This document shows, piece by piece, positions 31,928-43,029 of a stretch of 64,000 nt of DNA. Source of the stretch: Rhizopus sp. PT2906 (Eukaryota; Mucoromycota; Mucoromycetes; Mucorales; Rhizopodaceae); contig JAMYHX010000024.1 of the NCBI GenBank assembly GCA_025529335.1, positions 116,034-180,033 of the forward strand, read 5' to 3'. Under the pieces are notes generated by a model. That model had not been told where the DNA came from. It saw only the letters and a list, made by a program, of their open reading frames with translations, and did not search any database. Numbering within the stretch: the first letter of the stretch is position 1; the number at the start of each line of letters is the position of its first letter. The translations under genes and the position numbers were made by a program.

Positions 31928-33489
31928 ATGTCAAAAGGTGGAGAAAGAATAACACATTTTAATTTAATACAGCTGATACAGTTCCATAGTAGTCACTTTT
32001 GTCTGTCAAAGAGCGGCTCATGCCATAATAGCAGAAGCGGGTTCTATTCGTATATCCAACGAGGGGCTTGATGCCATCAATGCATTTATAGACGAATTCT
32101 TGTTTATCTTACTCCGCGCTTGTCCATCAACCCACCTTGACTCGATAAAAACAAACATTAAACAACTTTTACCAAACTCACTTGGGAAAAACGCACTCAT
32201 AGAAGCAGACATGGAAATTAGCACCATCAGGACCAAACCGAGCACACCTTTAGACGTGGACACGATTCGGACTGCTTGTGCACACCACTGTGCCTTATCG
32301 GATTACAAAGGCACCCGCGACGTATCCAATGTGATCATTGTTTATCTTACAGTTATTATCGAACACATGGCAGAATATTTACTGACCTCTATAGCCGAAG
32401 AGGCGAGGGCAGAATGTATACGAGTCAAGGACGTGATATTGTTTCTATTAAATGATTCAAAAGTGAACCTAGTGTTTCAAAAAATGCAATTAAAAGATCA
32501 ATTACAAGTAAGGGAAATGGGTTTAGTTTAGGTTGTTTTTAATAATTTCAAGCTAGAAAAAACTCTTGTCTTACATCAGAGCTTCATCTATTTCCACAGT
32601 AGATCTTGAACCAGAAAAATCAAAAACATGTAAAGAGAGAGAGAGAGAGAGCATGTAGTTCATCTTTGCTAAACTGACAACCTTTGCAGATATAGAACCA
32701 AGTACGCCGAGAAAGTCAACAGAAAGTACGCATACACAATCAACCAAGACCACATCAAAGAGTCAATTCAGTCTGTTTGGAAATAAAAGAAAGCATTCGA
32801 TCCGATTCTCCCTTTCCAAAAAGTCGTCATCATTTGTAAACACTTTGCCATCACCTACTTCATCTCCATTAGCAAATGATTTCGAAGACTTGTTTCGATC
32901 TGGTCAGACCAAAAAGGTCTCACTCACACCTCATCGCTTAAAAACAATTGAAATCGTCAGTCCAACACCCGTCACTCCTATCTATCACACAAGTCCTCCT
33001 CTGACACCCGCTTCAAGTCTTGCGTCAAGACCTTCTCAGCGATCGAAGCAATCGATGATCATAGAGGAAGAAGAAGAAGAAGAGGCAAAGACTAAAGAGC
33101 AGAAAACGCCTACTATAGACACAAACATAATCGAACGACCTTCTAGTTTAGTCCTCAAGCGTGCTTCAACAGGACAAAGACCGCCCTCATTTCACGAACA
33201 CGTTCTCCTTGGTGGACGACTTGAAACACAGGATCAAATGTTGCTAAATAACAGGCTCTCTGATGAATTGTCACAGGGACTTGTCTATGTCGTTCCTCCT
33301 CCAGTTCCTATCGTTCGTTCCAAGCGTCGAGTCATAGGAATAGACAAGGCGTGCCAAACGGATATAGAAGACGAAGAAGAGTGGTTTCTGGATAATTGTA
33401 ATAGTATTAATAGTAAAAATAATAATAGTAGTAATAATGGCTGTAATGCCGAGCAAGAACAGCTTATTGTAGAATGGTTACTAGGTTAA
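31928..33489 (+). CDS. Histone-fold (H2A-like) protein with long disordered C-terminal tail
   Basis: The ATG at 31928 encodes MSK, then an intron (GTGGAG...CAAAGAG) leads into AAHAIIAEAGSIRISNEGLD. The histone-fold-like core contains LDSIKTNIKQLLPNSLGKNA and, after a loop, VIIVYLTVIIEHMAEYLLTS followed by IRVKDVILFLLNDSKVNLVF. The order is long helix, loop, RVKD, short helix, as in H2A. A small middle exon (about 32577-32629) reads ASSISTVDLEPEKSKT. The last exon encodes a Ser/Pro/Thr-rich tail with an acidic run, KACQTDIEDEEEWFLDN, and ends IVEWLLG. The tail is far longer than in core histones. It may be a histone-fold regulator rather than chromatin core. The exact donor of the first large exon is uncertain (GTTTAG fits the phase). 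Confidence 0.7.
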
Positions 33490-33542
33490 TTAAAAAAAAA
33501 AAGCCGTTTATTTCATCTGACCCTTTTCCTCTTTTTGTTCCT

Positions 33543-34330
33543 TTATGGCGTAAGAGCAGCCTTCACTTTACTAAAAACTAGTGTTGCATCCGCTTGTCCT
33601 AATTGGTCCACAAGTGTCTTTTCGATCGTTTCCCAAAACTCGGGGCTGTTCATCTTTTGTTCAGCTTCGGCAGAAATGCCAAACCGACCTGTCTTTGAAG
33701 CAGGTGCTGCCGTGAGCATCAAATGGACAACACTATCTCCTTCTAGGCCTAATTCTCCCAATGTCTTTTGGTCTCCTAGTACTTTACCCTTCACAAGTAA
33801 ACGCTGACGATTGACAGGGTATGCACTTTGTTGTTGGTAGATGCGTTGTTTCAAATGAGATACGGTATCATTGGACTGTAGACCACCAATACTGAACTGA
33901 AACGAAGGCTTTAAGACCTTGATATTCAGTTGAAACTTGTCGCTTGATTCTGTTGTGGTTGTTGCTGTTGTTGCAGGTGATGAATCTGATTCGGATGAGA
34001 CTAGAATGAAAGGGAAAAGTTAAGTAAAAATAAATTTGACTCTTAATGTGTCTAATTGTTCTAGAAGAGAAAACATGTGCACACGCATATATACGCGCGC
34101 GCGGGAACCATGTCTTAAGATACATACCTTTATGAACAACAGGCTGTCTCTAATCATCAAAGGGAGGGTTGGCAAGTCTTTTTTTTTTATTTCTTATTGT
34201 GTCATCTTACCTTGATTCTTAAAGTAGGCACAGTATGCGTCAGGTAATCTTGTCCATATCTAACAGACTTTACAGATAGTCTGTCAAGGTAAGCGTGAAT
34301 AAAGTCTAGTTCTGTTGATGTTTGTTGCAT
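33543..34330 (-). CDS. GET5: Get5/Mdy2-like ubiquitin-like protein of the tail-anchored protein pathway
   Basis: Partner of Get4 and Sgt2 in delivery of tail-anchored membrane proteins to the ER. Exon 1 (from ATG 34328-34330) encodes TELDFIHAYLDRLSVKSVRY, matching the Get4-binding N-terminal helices. A 22-nt micro-exon (RQPVVHK, near 34128-34149) follows. The last exon begins SSESDSSPATTATTTTESSD and continues with a ubiquitin-like domain (FQLNIKVLKPSFQFSIGGLQ, then RQRLLVKGKVLGDQKTLGEL). The C-terminal helix FWETIEKTLVDQLGQADATL matches the Get5 homodimerisation domain. Phases agree across all junctions. It converges with the histone-fold gene, with about 50 bp between the stops. Confidence 0.86.
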
Positions 34331-34868
34331 AATTTTATATAAAAAAGGGGGGGATATACAAGCAGACCTTTTTTTTTTTCTTTTTTCTTTAACAAAAATG
34401 TGACGTGACACGAATTGTACTTCTTTGTCTTGTAGCAATATGAATCATATCTTTCTGTAAATAACTCTTTAACATACCTGTAAATTCATATCTCTCCCCT
34501 TCAGACTAACTAAAAAAGCCAATCCTCCCCTTTGGTAAATTCAAGGGAAAAGAAGGTTGATTGGCCAAGAAGTAAGCGAATCAAATTTAGAGCATTGAAA
34601 AGTAGTGCGCAATGATCTGCAGCAACAGGGAGAGAGAGAGAGAGAGAGAGAGAAAAAGGTTACAATCAAATCAAATAATAGCAAATAACGTTAAAAAAAG
34701 GGGGGATCATTTGATCAATATTAAACTTAACCTTACTGGCCAAAGAAACCATATCACTTTTTCAAAAGTTTACTTTTTGACAATAGTAAAAGTGTAGACA
34801 AGACTTAATTGATCTCCTTATCAGTACACCTTTTTATGCATCTTGGACTCCTTTATAAATAACCTTTT
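34331..34868. other. Intergenic stretch upstream of GET5
   Basis: About 540 bp with a T-run near 34371, a GA dinucleotide tract at about 34629-34652 and no supported gene. Confidence 0.55.
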
Positions 34869-35036
34869 CTATCCTCTCTTCTTCTCCTTTTCTGACAGAC
34901 CTTGTACACATACTCCATATGGCACATTAGACAAGCATGCGCTACAAAGTTTACAAGTGGCTGAATCTCTAAACAAATCCAAGTGAAAAGCTGGCAAACA
35001 AGAAATAAAAATAAGGAGAAGCTGTATTATCCGCAT
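34869..35036 (-). CDS. Possible small secreted cysteine-containing peptide
   Basis: An ATG at 35034-35036 opens 55 codons. The first 20 residues form a good signal peptide (MRIIQLLLIFISCLPAF). The mature part contains CKLCSACLSNVPYGVC, four cysteines within 16 residues, and a charged end (SEKEKKRG). The gene would be divergent from the 7TM gene, with a 190-bp shared promoter. No family is recognised. The cysteine pattern differs from that of the defensin-like pair (no CxxxC...CxC). Short length keeps the confidence low, and it could be a chance open frame in the 7TM promoter. Confidence 0.4.
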   Translation of the reverse strand: MRIIQLLLIFISCLPAFHLDLFRDSATCKLCSACLSNVPYGVCVQGLSEKEKKRG

Positions 35037-35227
35037 GATGTTATTTGAAAAAAAAAAAAAAAGTACACATAGGGAGCAAAACGAAAAGGATAGCCCTAAA
35101 ATGACAGACAACTGTCTCCTTCCCCCACTTATCCTTTTGATATCATCTTGTTTTATAAACCCTTCCCTCTCTTTCTCTTGATCTCTTTCTTTTTTTTTCT
35201 TGTGCTCTTTTTTATTTTTATTTTGAA

Positions 35228-36496
35228 ATGAATAGTACAAATCCCAATGTTACGCTTGATTTGGGTCCAGTGAATCCTGATACTTATGAGATGGCCTCTG
35301 AACTCACTTCGTTAACCTGTATTACCGTGTTGGCCGTTGCTCTGGGAGCAAAGACGTATGGTGAAAAGTTGAAGACACTTAATTATGGTCGTGCTCTTGT
35401 TATCCTTCTTTACTCGTTATCTTGGGCATTTGCTGTCACTTCAATAGTTGTCGTATCTACTAATAATCGTAAGTAATACTCTTTAGTGTAACACGTTATT
35501 CATACTCTCTTTAGACAATATCATCTCATGTACCTTGGGTATGCTTTCTTGTGATTTCTTTTATGCTGGAAGTAAAATCGTTGCTTATGCATGGTAAAAT
35601 CATAACTTCTCCTTTTTATATAAATTGACTAAATTGGATTAGGCTGATCGAACGTGTTCACTTGGTAACCGCTGTCAAAACGACTCGCTTAAAGACCGCC
35701 CAATACCGTTTCCACATACTGTTGCTCTGCCCCTACATTATCATCTTTGCATTAATGGTAAAATCCATGTACTTAAAAAAGACGTAATGGAATAATTGTA
35801 TACCATATATAGTTAAGCTTTAGAAATATTTATCTCGAGGCTGATGGAACATGTATGATCGGTTTACAAGATATTGCCAGTATTCCACTCTTGGTTTATG
35901 ATTTCGTAAGAGTACATTGCTGGATGAAAACGAATATAACTCTATGTATATGATCTAGATTTTCAATCTTTATCTGACATGGCTCTTCATGAGACCTTTA
36001 ACAAACATTGGTCGCAACACACGTACTGACTGGAAGGTCACTCGTCTTTACAAGCTTGCCAGACGTACCTTGGTCGCTTCCATCATGTGTCTGTCCATTT
36101 CATTTCTGAATGTCTTGCTTGTCGTCTTGACTCATGGACATCAAAGAGGATTGGTCTGTTTGACCATGTGTACTGTAGATGTGACGGTAACTGAAAGAAA
36201 AAACGAAGGGTGCTTTGTTTGTATACTAACTACGTGTATAGGTCAACGTGGTTACTGTTCACTGGGTCACCACCAGTGGATCTTCCAGTAGTGGCAATGG
36301 ACGAACCAAGACACACAATGACGATCATATGACAGCAGATATGACATTTGATGCTGATGAAGCCAAGCACCATGAAAAGTCAATGAAGTTTGATGGACCC
36401 ATGATTCAACCTCACATTGATGATGATGGCACAAGCACCAAGTCTGCTGAAATATCCTACAAGAGTGAAAAGCCTATTAGCAATTATTATAATTAA
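35228..36496 (+). CDS. Seven-transmembrane receptor-like protein
   Basis: Five exons, with introns near 35470-35514, 35596-35641, 35760-35814, 35906-35957 and 36187-36241. Seven hydrophobic segments can be counted: LTSLTCITVLAVALGA, ALVILLYSLSWAFAVTSIVV, CDFFYAGSKIVAYAWLI, YRFHILLLCPYIIIFALM, IPLLVYDFIFNLYLTWLF, LVASIMCLSISFLNVLLVVL and LVCLTMCTVDVTVNVVTVHW. A short extracellular-type N-terminus (NSTNPNVTLDLG, with N-glycosylation sequons) and an approximately 80-residue acidic, His-rich cytoplasmic-type tail frame them. The topology is that of a G-protein-coupled receptor-like protein. The ligand and family are unknown, and no canonical DRY or NPxxY motif is evident. Confidence 0.75.
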
Positions 36497-36696
36497 TTAA
36501 GAGTTTTACGATAATAAATTATACATTTTCTAACGTTAGGACTATCGTTTATAAATAAGCAAGAGAATTTTTTGTAAAAAGGGTATAACAGTTTTTTTTA
36601 ATGTAGATAATCAATACATACAAGGACATGAATAAATAAAAACAACTATAAACACATACAAACAAGACTTTTTGAATGAGGAGGAGGAGGAGGGTA

Positions 36697-37293
36697 TTAG
36701 TGATGATGAGTTTTGCAAAACTGTTGTAGTTGTTGATATCGATACAGCATATCAGTTTCATTCTTTTTAGCTTGTTCCAATTCATCTCGAAGATAGGCTA
36801 CTTCTCTCGCTAGCTGCATGATTTGAGATTGCATTGTCATCGTCATGACTTGTTTCTTGGCACGATACTTTGCTGAAGCCAGTTTATTCCGTTCTCTTCT
36901 TCGATTGATTGAGTCCTCTTTTGTTTTTTTATATCCAAGTTTGTGTAGATTGTGTGGTTCTGGATTCAAACTATGTGTGCTCAAGACAGTGCTTATGCTG
37001 CTACTACAGCTGCTGCTATTGCTTTGTCTTCGATCGGTTATAGTTGGGGATAATTCGAAGCCGGCGGAGGGCGGATGATAGGTAATACCAAAAGATGATG
37101 TGTCCTTTGGCTCGGAAAAACAGGGGATCAGCTCACTCTGGGAGCGAGCGATGGCAAAATGAGAATAGACATCTCGCTGATCAAACGGTGTCATCTCTTG
37201 GACAATTTGTTCATCCGCTATATCTTTGCACTGATGCGATTTAGGGCATGTAATAGCTTCAATAGACATTACATTTGGATGAGATTGTTTCAT
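36697..37293 (-). CDS. bZIP transcription factor
   Basis: 198 residues, one exon. The basic region RRRERNKLASAKYRAKKQ (131-148) has the invariant Asn and Arg of bZIP proteins with the AxxYRAKK form. A leucine-zipper-like helix follows (IMQLAREVAYLRDELEQAKK, then DMLYRYQQLQQF). The N-terminal part is Ser/Pro-rich and contains cysteines (ITCPKSHQCKD). The open frame extends upstream to 37416, but that part is pyrimidine-run encoded and resembles a leader, so the ATG at 37291-37293 is preferred. The basic region resembles the Met4/Cys-3/Zip-like group, which controls sulfur metabolism in other fungi. That assignment is tentative. Confidence 0.85.
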   Translation of the reverse strand: MKQSHPNVMSIEAITCPKSHQCKDIADEQIVQEMTPFDQRDVYSHFAIARSQSELIPCFSEPKDTSSFGITYHPPSAGFELSPTITDRRQSNSSSCSSSISTVLSTHSLNPEPHNLHKLGYKKTKEDSINRRRERNKLASAKYRAKKQVMTMTMQSQIMQLAREVAYLRDELEQAKKNETDMLYRYQQLQQFCKTHHH

Positions 37294-39023
37294 TTTCCAA
37301 GAGATAATAAAGGGAAAAGAAGGAAGAAAGAAAAAGAAAGAAAGAAAAAGGACAGATTGGTTTGTACAAGTGAAAACGGCAATTTTTAGCCACTTTTGGT
37401 TTTTATCATGATGCAATGCAACGATAATTGACCTTCCCTTTAACTTGTTTTTTTTTTTGTTTCATGTAACATTTTAAGAAAGAGAGAAAGAGTGAGAGAA
37501 TCATATACTTTTTGATTTTCTATTTTATATTCATGACATATTTGATTCTCATTTTTTACTAACAATGTTTATCTCTTTTATGCTCAATTACCCTGTTCCA
37601 TTAGCACGCTTGCTCGTGCTTGTAACCTCTCGGCTACTCTTGGAGTACAAGCTATTAAAACTAGCTGATATTACAACTAGATGAGGAAAGCGTTAATCAT
37701 TGTACGACTATTGCAAAAAAAAAAGAGGTCCTTGTCCGCGTAAATAGTTGAAAAACTAACCACTCAGCATAAAAAACAGAAAGAGATAAATTGATATATG
37801 TGTCTATCAATTCTGATATGGCCCTTTCTCTTTGTTGTTGGGGGAAAGCAGACAATTCGTAAAAAGGGATACCAGCGAAAAAAAAAAATGGATGCATAAA
37901 GTTACACATACAGCTTCTCTACTAGTCTCAGCATTGGCTGAGGTGTCATTTAAAAAGAATGATGTCGCCATTACCCTGTACGACTGATGGAAGTTTACTT
38001 GTATTAAACAGGAAATTCATATGTTCTATTAATTTACAACGTACGCTAGGGTCTTTTTTTTTATCCACTGATGTCACCAGTGTATACTGTAAACTTTATA
38101 CTTGCATGCGCGCGCAAAGATATATGTAGTACAAAGAAACAAGTTTCCTGATTAAGTAAGCTGCATCGATACCGGAATTTCAGTCCACTGACGTCGCAGG
38201 ACAAAAATAATTACAAAATAATGATTCTCTCAAAGATTCTATTTGGTTCGTTTAATTGTACATAATTAATGAAATAAATCTGATGATTGGCAGATTCCTT
38301 TTTTTTTATCTCACACACAAATCCAGAACGCCACACACAACGTTGTAATGAAGAGGAGATCTATTGAACTGTCTAGGAACAGCGTGACCGTAAGATCATA
38401 AATTTTTTTTTCTGGGTCTCTTTTTTACCCCCCCCCCTGTAAATTATAAATTTAGGTAATTTTCCTGTTATTCTTTACTTCTTCTTCTCTTTTGTCATAA
38501 AAAAAAAAAGGTAAAACAAGTAAGGAAAGGGGAAAAAAAACAGCTAAAGATGATAACCAAAAGACATTTGCACGTCAGTCTGATTCCTGAAGAGTAATTA
38601 CGCACTATACCCAAATTTCTGAATAATGCTTTTTTTTTTCCTCTTTCATTTATTTAATTTAAACTTTTATTAACTTGTTTATATAGATTTCTTTTTATTA
38701 TTATTACTATTATTATTATAAATAAAGCTTTGTTTAAACAATATATACATCAGCTACTTTATATATGTGTGTGTGTGCACTGACCATTTGACTTTCTTGA
38801 TATGTTTATGTAATAAATACATAAAAAACCCTTTATAAAAGATATTCTCAGGGAAGACATGTATACGTAATGTTTATAGATCTCGACAATAGATGCGCAC
38901 GCGACATTAAGATTATACCCCTCCTTTTTCTCCGAATCATCTGTACAAAAATGGTAATAAACAATCAAGTTACATTTTATTATGATACAAGCTATTTCTA
39001 TAACAGGGGGAAAATATACATGT
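37294..39023. other. Long bZIP upstream region
   Basis: About 1.7 kb without a supported gene. It contains two copies of TCCACTGAYGTC (38064 and 38184), the second including the bZIP-type site TGACGTC, plus homopolymer tracts (A run 37884, C run 38428, T runs) and a TTA/ATT tract near 38697. Confidence 0.5.
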
Positions 39024-40952
39024 TTATGATATGGTGTTTTGATGATCTCTTTCTATTTTTGACGTACTCGTTTCAGTAGAGCGATGATGATTTTGATGAG
39101 AGGGAATATCTGAAGGTGCGAGAATAGTAATGGCTGTGTGCCTTGGTGTCTCATTTTTAGGGGCATCTTGAGCATCTACAGTAGATTGTTCTTCTTCATT
39201 ATCTGGAATAATATCTACCACATCAATCTCTACTTCCGAATTTGTTCTCTTGACCTTGATGTTTCGTTTATCAATCTTGGGAATACGAAGGATTTGGGTA
39301 GCTTCACTTGTTCTTGTCAACGTACGAGTGGCAAAAGTGCCAATGTAGAACAATGGAATCGTCACACCGTGTGCGACAACAGAGGCGAGCACCATAAAGT
39401 AAACAACAGGTCTAATCATTTGACGCGCATGCGCATTCGGCCCATCCTCTGGCATACTCTCAAGAGCAATCATTGCATAGAACACGGCGCCGACACCAAT
39501 AGGGCCAAACCAACCGGTAAATACGGCTTCTCGCCAGGTATGAATGGCTGGAATCGCTTTGTAGAGTGCCATAATGATGGGAAGTCGACGAAGTAATAGG
39601 ACAAGAATAGCCAAGACGATCAATCTCCAGACTGTGATCTGAATGGAATAATCATTGAACGATGACCATGGCTACAAAAAAAAAAAAAAAAAAAAAAAAA
39701 GAATGTCAACACATGTTACACACATACCACGATGAAAGCTTACCATAGTTGCGCCAATGTACGCAAAAATGCTAAGATTGAGCAAGTTGTCTACAACCTA
39801 TTTCACATTATTAATGATAAAAATCAATGACATGTTGAATATACTTGCCTCCATCAAATGTGCATTTTCTGTCTCTACACGGAACCAGTCGTCCCAAGTA
39901 AAAGAATTACCGGCTATAAAACATGCCAAGAGGTCATCACTTCCTATCAATCCAACGACGCCCATAAGAAAGAATGATAATGCGACCGAGTATACGAGAA
40001 ATGACTCGTTATCAATCAACTTTTTCTGTTCGCAGTATTTAAGAAGTTTTCGAGCAATATAGCCTACGACAAATCCAATGACAATGGACAAGAGGATGTT
40101 GAAGGCCATGACCCAGTATGCCCATTTACCTATAGCGGGTCCTATATCCATCTGTATCAAATAGACAGCCAAGAACAGAAAGGGATAACCAAGTCCATCA
40201 TTAGCACCACTATAAAAAAAGGTGTAAGTAGCTTTTTTTTTTAATTTTCCATTTATACCTTTCACATGAAATAATGTGGCGTACATGAGTTGGAACATGT
40301 TTTTCCGCAAATTTACCTTGCACAATTGAGTTAGCAAGTACCTATAATAAGAAATAAGTAAGCTCTTTTTTTATATCTGCTTGTGTATATATATATGTGT
40401 GTGTAAACATACAGGATCTGTAGGAGTGAAACATGCAGCAATCATTAATGCCTCAAGCTAAGTAAAAACATATAAGCATATATATAAAAAAAAGGGGGGA
40501 TGAAACACACGTACATAATTTAATCCCGGAATAAGAGCCCAGACGAGCAAACCGCTGACTAACCACATGTAAATCATAACAGGACCAAGAAGCATGAGAA
40601 GAGAGATGAGTTCTTTTCGAAGATAGGCTTTTGGTAAAGCAACGCCAGCGGCCATGACTTGTATACCGATAACAATTCGGCAAAATTCCTTTGTGATCGT
40701 GTCTTCATCCCCCCAATCACTGACATTAATGAATTTTGCACAGACTGGACCAAAGATAATACCACATAGGATGGCAAAGGCTATATAATATACAGACAAA
40801 TTGATAAATACACAGGAAAAGACAATTCTTTTTGTTTTGTTTTTACATGCTTCAGATAAATAGAGTCTTTCTTTGATAAATAAAGAACATAAACCGTATA
40901 AAACAATAAATCCTCCAAGGATGGCAATAACAACAGAAACAGTGTCAGGCAT
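39024..40952 (-). CDS. NHA1: Plasma-membrane Na+/H+ antiporter, Nha1/Sod2 type
   Basis: Exchanges Na+ or K+ for H+ across the plasma membrane (CPA1/NhaP-like). From ATG 40950-40952 the protein begins MPDTVSVVIAILGGFIVLYG. It has repeated membrane segments, AFAILCGIIFGPVCAKFI, the conserved ACFTPTDPVLANSIVQGKFA with the TDP motif, and ESGANDGLGYPFLFLAVYLI with the ND motif (ion-binding Asn-Asp). WREAVFTGWFGPIGVGAVFY and VVAHGVTIPLFYIGTF follow. The C-terminal cytoplasmic tail is about 100 residues, shorter than yeast Nha1 and nearer to Sod2 in length. Several introns interrupt it, one carrying a 27-nt homopolymer (39674-39700). The last exon is the ORF ending at 39024. Confidence 0.95.
39674..39700. 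repeat. Homopolymer A tract in NHA1 intron
   Basis: Run of 27 A on the + strand, hence poly-T on the transcribed strand, in an NHA1 intron near its acceptor-side pyrimidine region. Confidence 0.9.
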
Positions 40953-43029
40953 AAATACTAAATGAACATGAACAGATCTGAATCTTATAGTTTTATTAAA
41001 AGAAAAAAAAATAAAAGAAAAGAAATAGAATTGACGTATTTATAAACAAAGGAATAGATCTATAAGTTCTGCCTGTCACACTTGACGATGTACAATAGTT
41101 CAGAAATATCCAAATTTAGTATATTGTGTCACAATAGGAAATGCGCCATTTTTGCGAAACGCACACCCAAAAGACATATCTTACTAAATAAAGATCCGTG
41201 TAGTACAAGATGAAACACCACAGCTTATTTGTCACTGCGAACCTTTTCGGACCTTCTCTTTTTTTTTTCCGAACAACGTCAATCATATTTCTTAGTCTCA
41301 ATCAATTCTAGTAGAATTCATTTCGACACTTGAATTCGCAAGCAATGACTGATCCAAAATCGCCGAAAAATGCACCAGAAAAGGTATATTACATGTTTAT
41401 TTAGTTTAGATTTGTGTCACTTAATGGCAGATCAAGATGGCATGAAGAGAATACGCTCACTCAATGAAATTAATTCACACATAATATATGAACATGCACA
41501 ACTTGGTTATTATTATAATGTAGGATACTTTCTGACGTTTGAACCTGAATTCAGAAACTCAGAGGGAAACTTACAAATGAGATTCGAGTGGTTTATGAAG
41601 AGATTCTGATCTGTAGTTTACAAATAAGTTGTATTTTCTTCAATAAGACCAAATTTCATACTACTATGAGAAATAATTGAATTACGTCCAAAAGTTCTAC
41701 TCTAGTAAAATAACTATAAATTGAGATGAACACTACGCACACGAGGAAATCCACGAGAAGGCTAATGTTATGGGGGCGCTTTCTTGAGGGCATTATCTAT
41801 GTTGTCACTATACAACTTCACACTACTAACGTCGCTATCTAACCTAACGCTTTCTAATGGAGTATTCTTTAATGCAACTACACGTGATATTACTCCTTTG
41901 TTGATCAACTGACAACATAAAATAAATCACAGCATTTCTTTTTATCTCTTTTCCTTCTTGAAACTTTAGTCTACATAACATGGAAAGATGTCTGTTCTTT
42001 GAACAAGTTTAGTTTGACTTTGCACACTCAAATGTTTCGTTGGCATAAATAGGGATGTTCTGCATAAGTAGGTGCTAGAATTGCACAAATGCGATGCAAA
42101 GATTGAAAAAGAAACATTTGATGCTGTAACGAAAGCATTCAGGGTAAATAAGCTTAAAGGTTGACATGGAATTATGATGTTGTCTTTACATTTTCTCTTT
42201 TTTTTTTTTAAGGCATGGATGATACTCCAGACAGCGGCGAAATGAAGATCAAACAGTTTAAGATCTATGAAGCAGCAGAAAAAGAGCTAATGAACGAGAT
42301 TTTCAAACCAATATCAACCTATACGTTCTCATAATCTGACAAACTCTTAAAGTGATCCAATTTAATCTTATATGAATGTCATTTTGGAACACATCGTCAG
42401 CGCATTCTGTTTTGGGGAAAGCTATGGATCATATTTTATTCAACAGGTAAATCTATAAGGGAAATTATCAGTTCTAAATGTACTGCTTCAAGAAAATGAG
42501 TAATGCAATCTTGGTGCTCTTCACAAATTTAACTTTAGACCCTTTCTTTATTTATTGTAGCAAACATGAACAATCATTATCAAATGTATAAAAAGTGAAG
42601 ATTAAAAGCGTAGTTAGTAGTAATCAATCCTCATCTTTTGATATTGTATTTACAACTATTCATACGTCATTCATCATTCTCTTTCTGTCTGTGTATTTGA
42701 TGATTATATACACCTATTGTTTATTATACTTTATAGTAATGCATTGGAATATCAAACGCATCTTACCTAATATCAAGAAAAATAGTAAAGATGATTTTCT
42801 TTCTTTCTCTCTCTCTCTCTCCCTCTCTCTCTTCACGTCTGTGTAGTCTGCTCTTTCTCTGCAAGGTCAAAATTGAGCTTATGTCAAGAACATTATATAC
42901 TTTATGAAATGCTGCAAGTTGAAGTGTTGTGCTGTGTGTGTATATATGTGTGTGTGTGTATATCCCAACATGACAGAAAAAACTTTGGGGATAAAACAAG
43001 CATTTTATATAAAATAATTCAAAAAAGTA
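40953..43029. other. Gene-poor stretch with a possible small multi-exon gene
   Basis: A plus-strand ATG at 41345 (MTDPKSPKNAPEK) is followed by an open segment (GMKRIRSLNEINSHIIYEHA, 41431-41609) and by two further coding-like blocks (KCDAKIEKETFDAVTKAFRV near 42089, and MDDTPDSGEMKIKQFKIYEA at 42214-42333). The last two join in phase over GTTGAC...TTTAAG. I cannot connect all four into one gene and recognise no family. The rest is AT-rich, with a CT tract near 42803. Confidence 0.3.
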
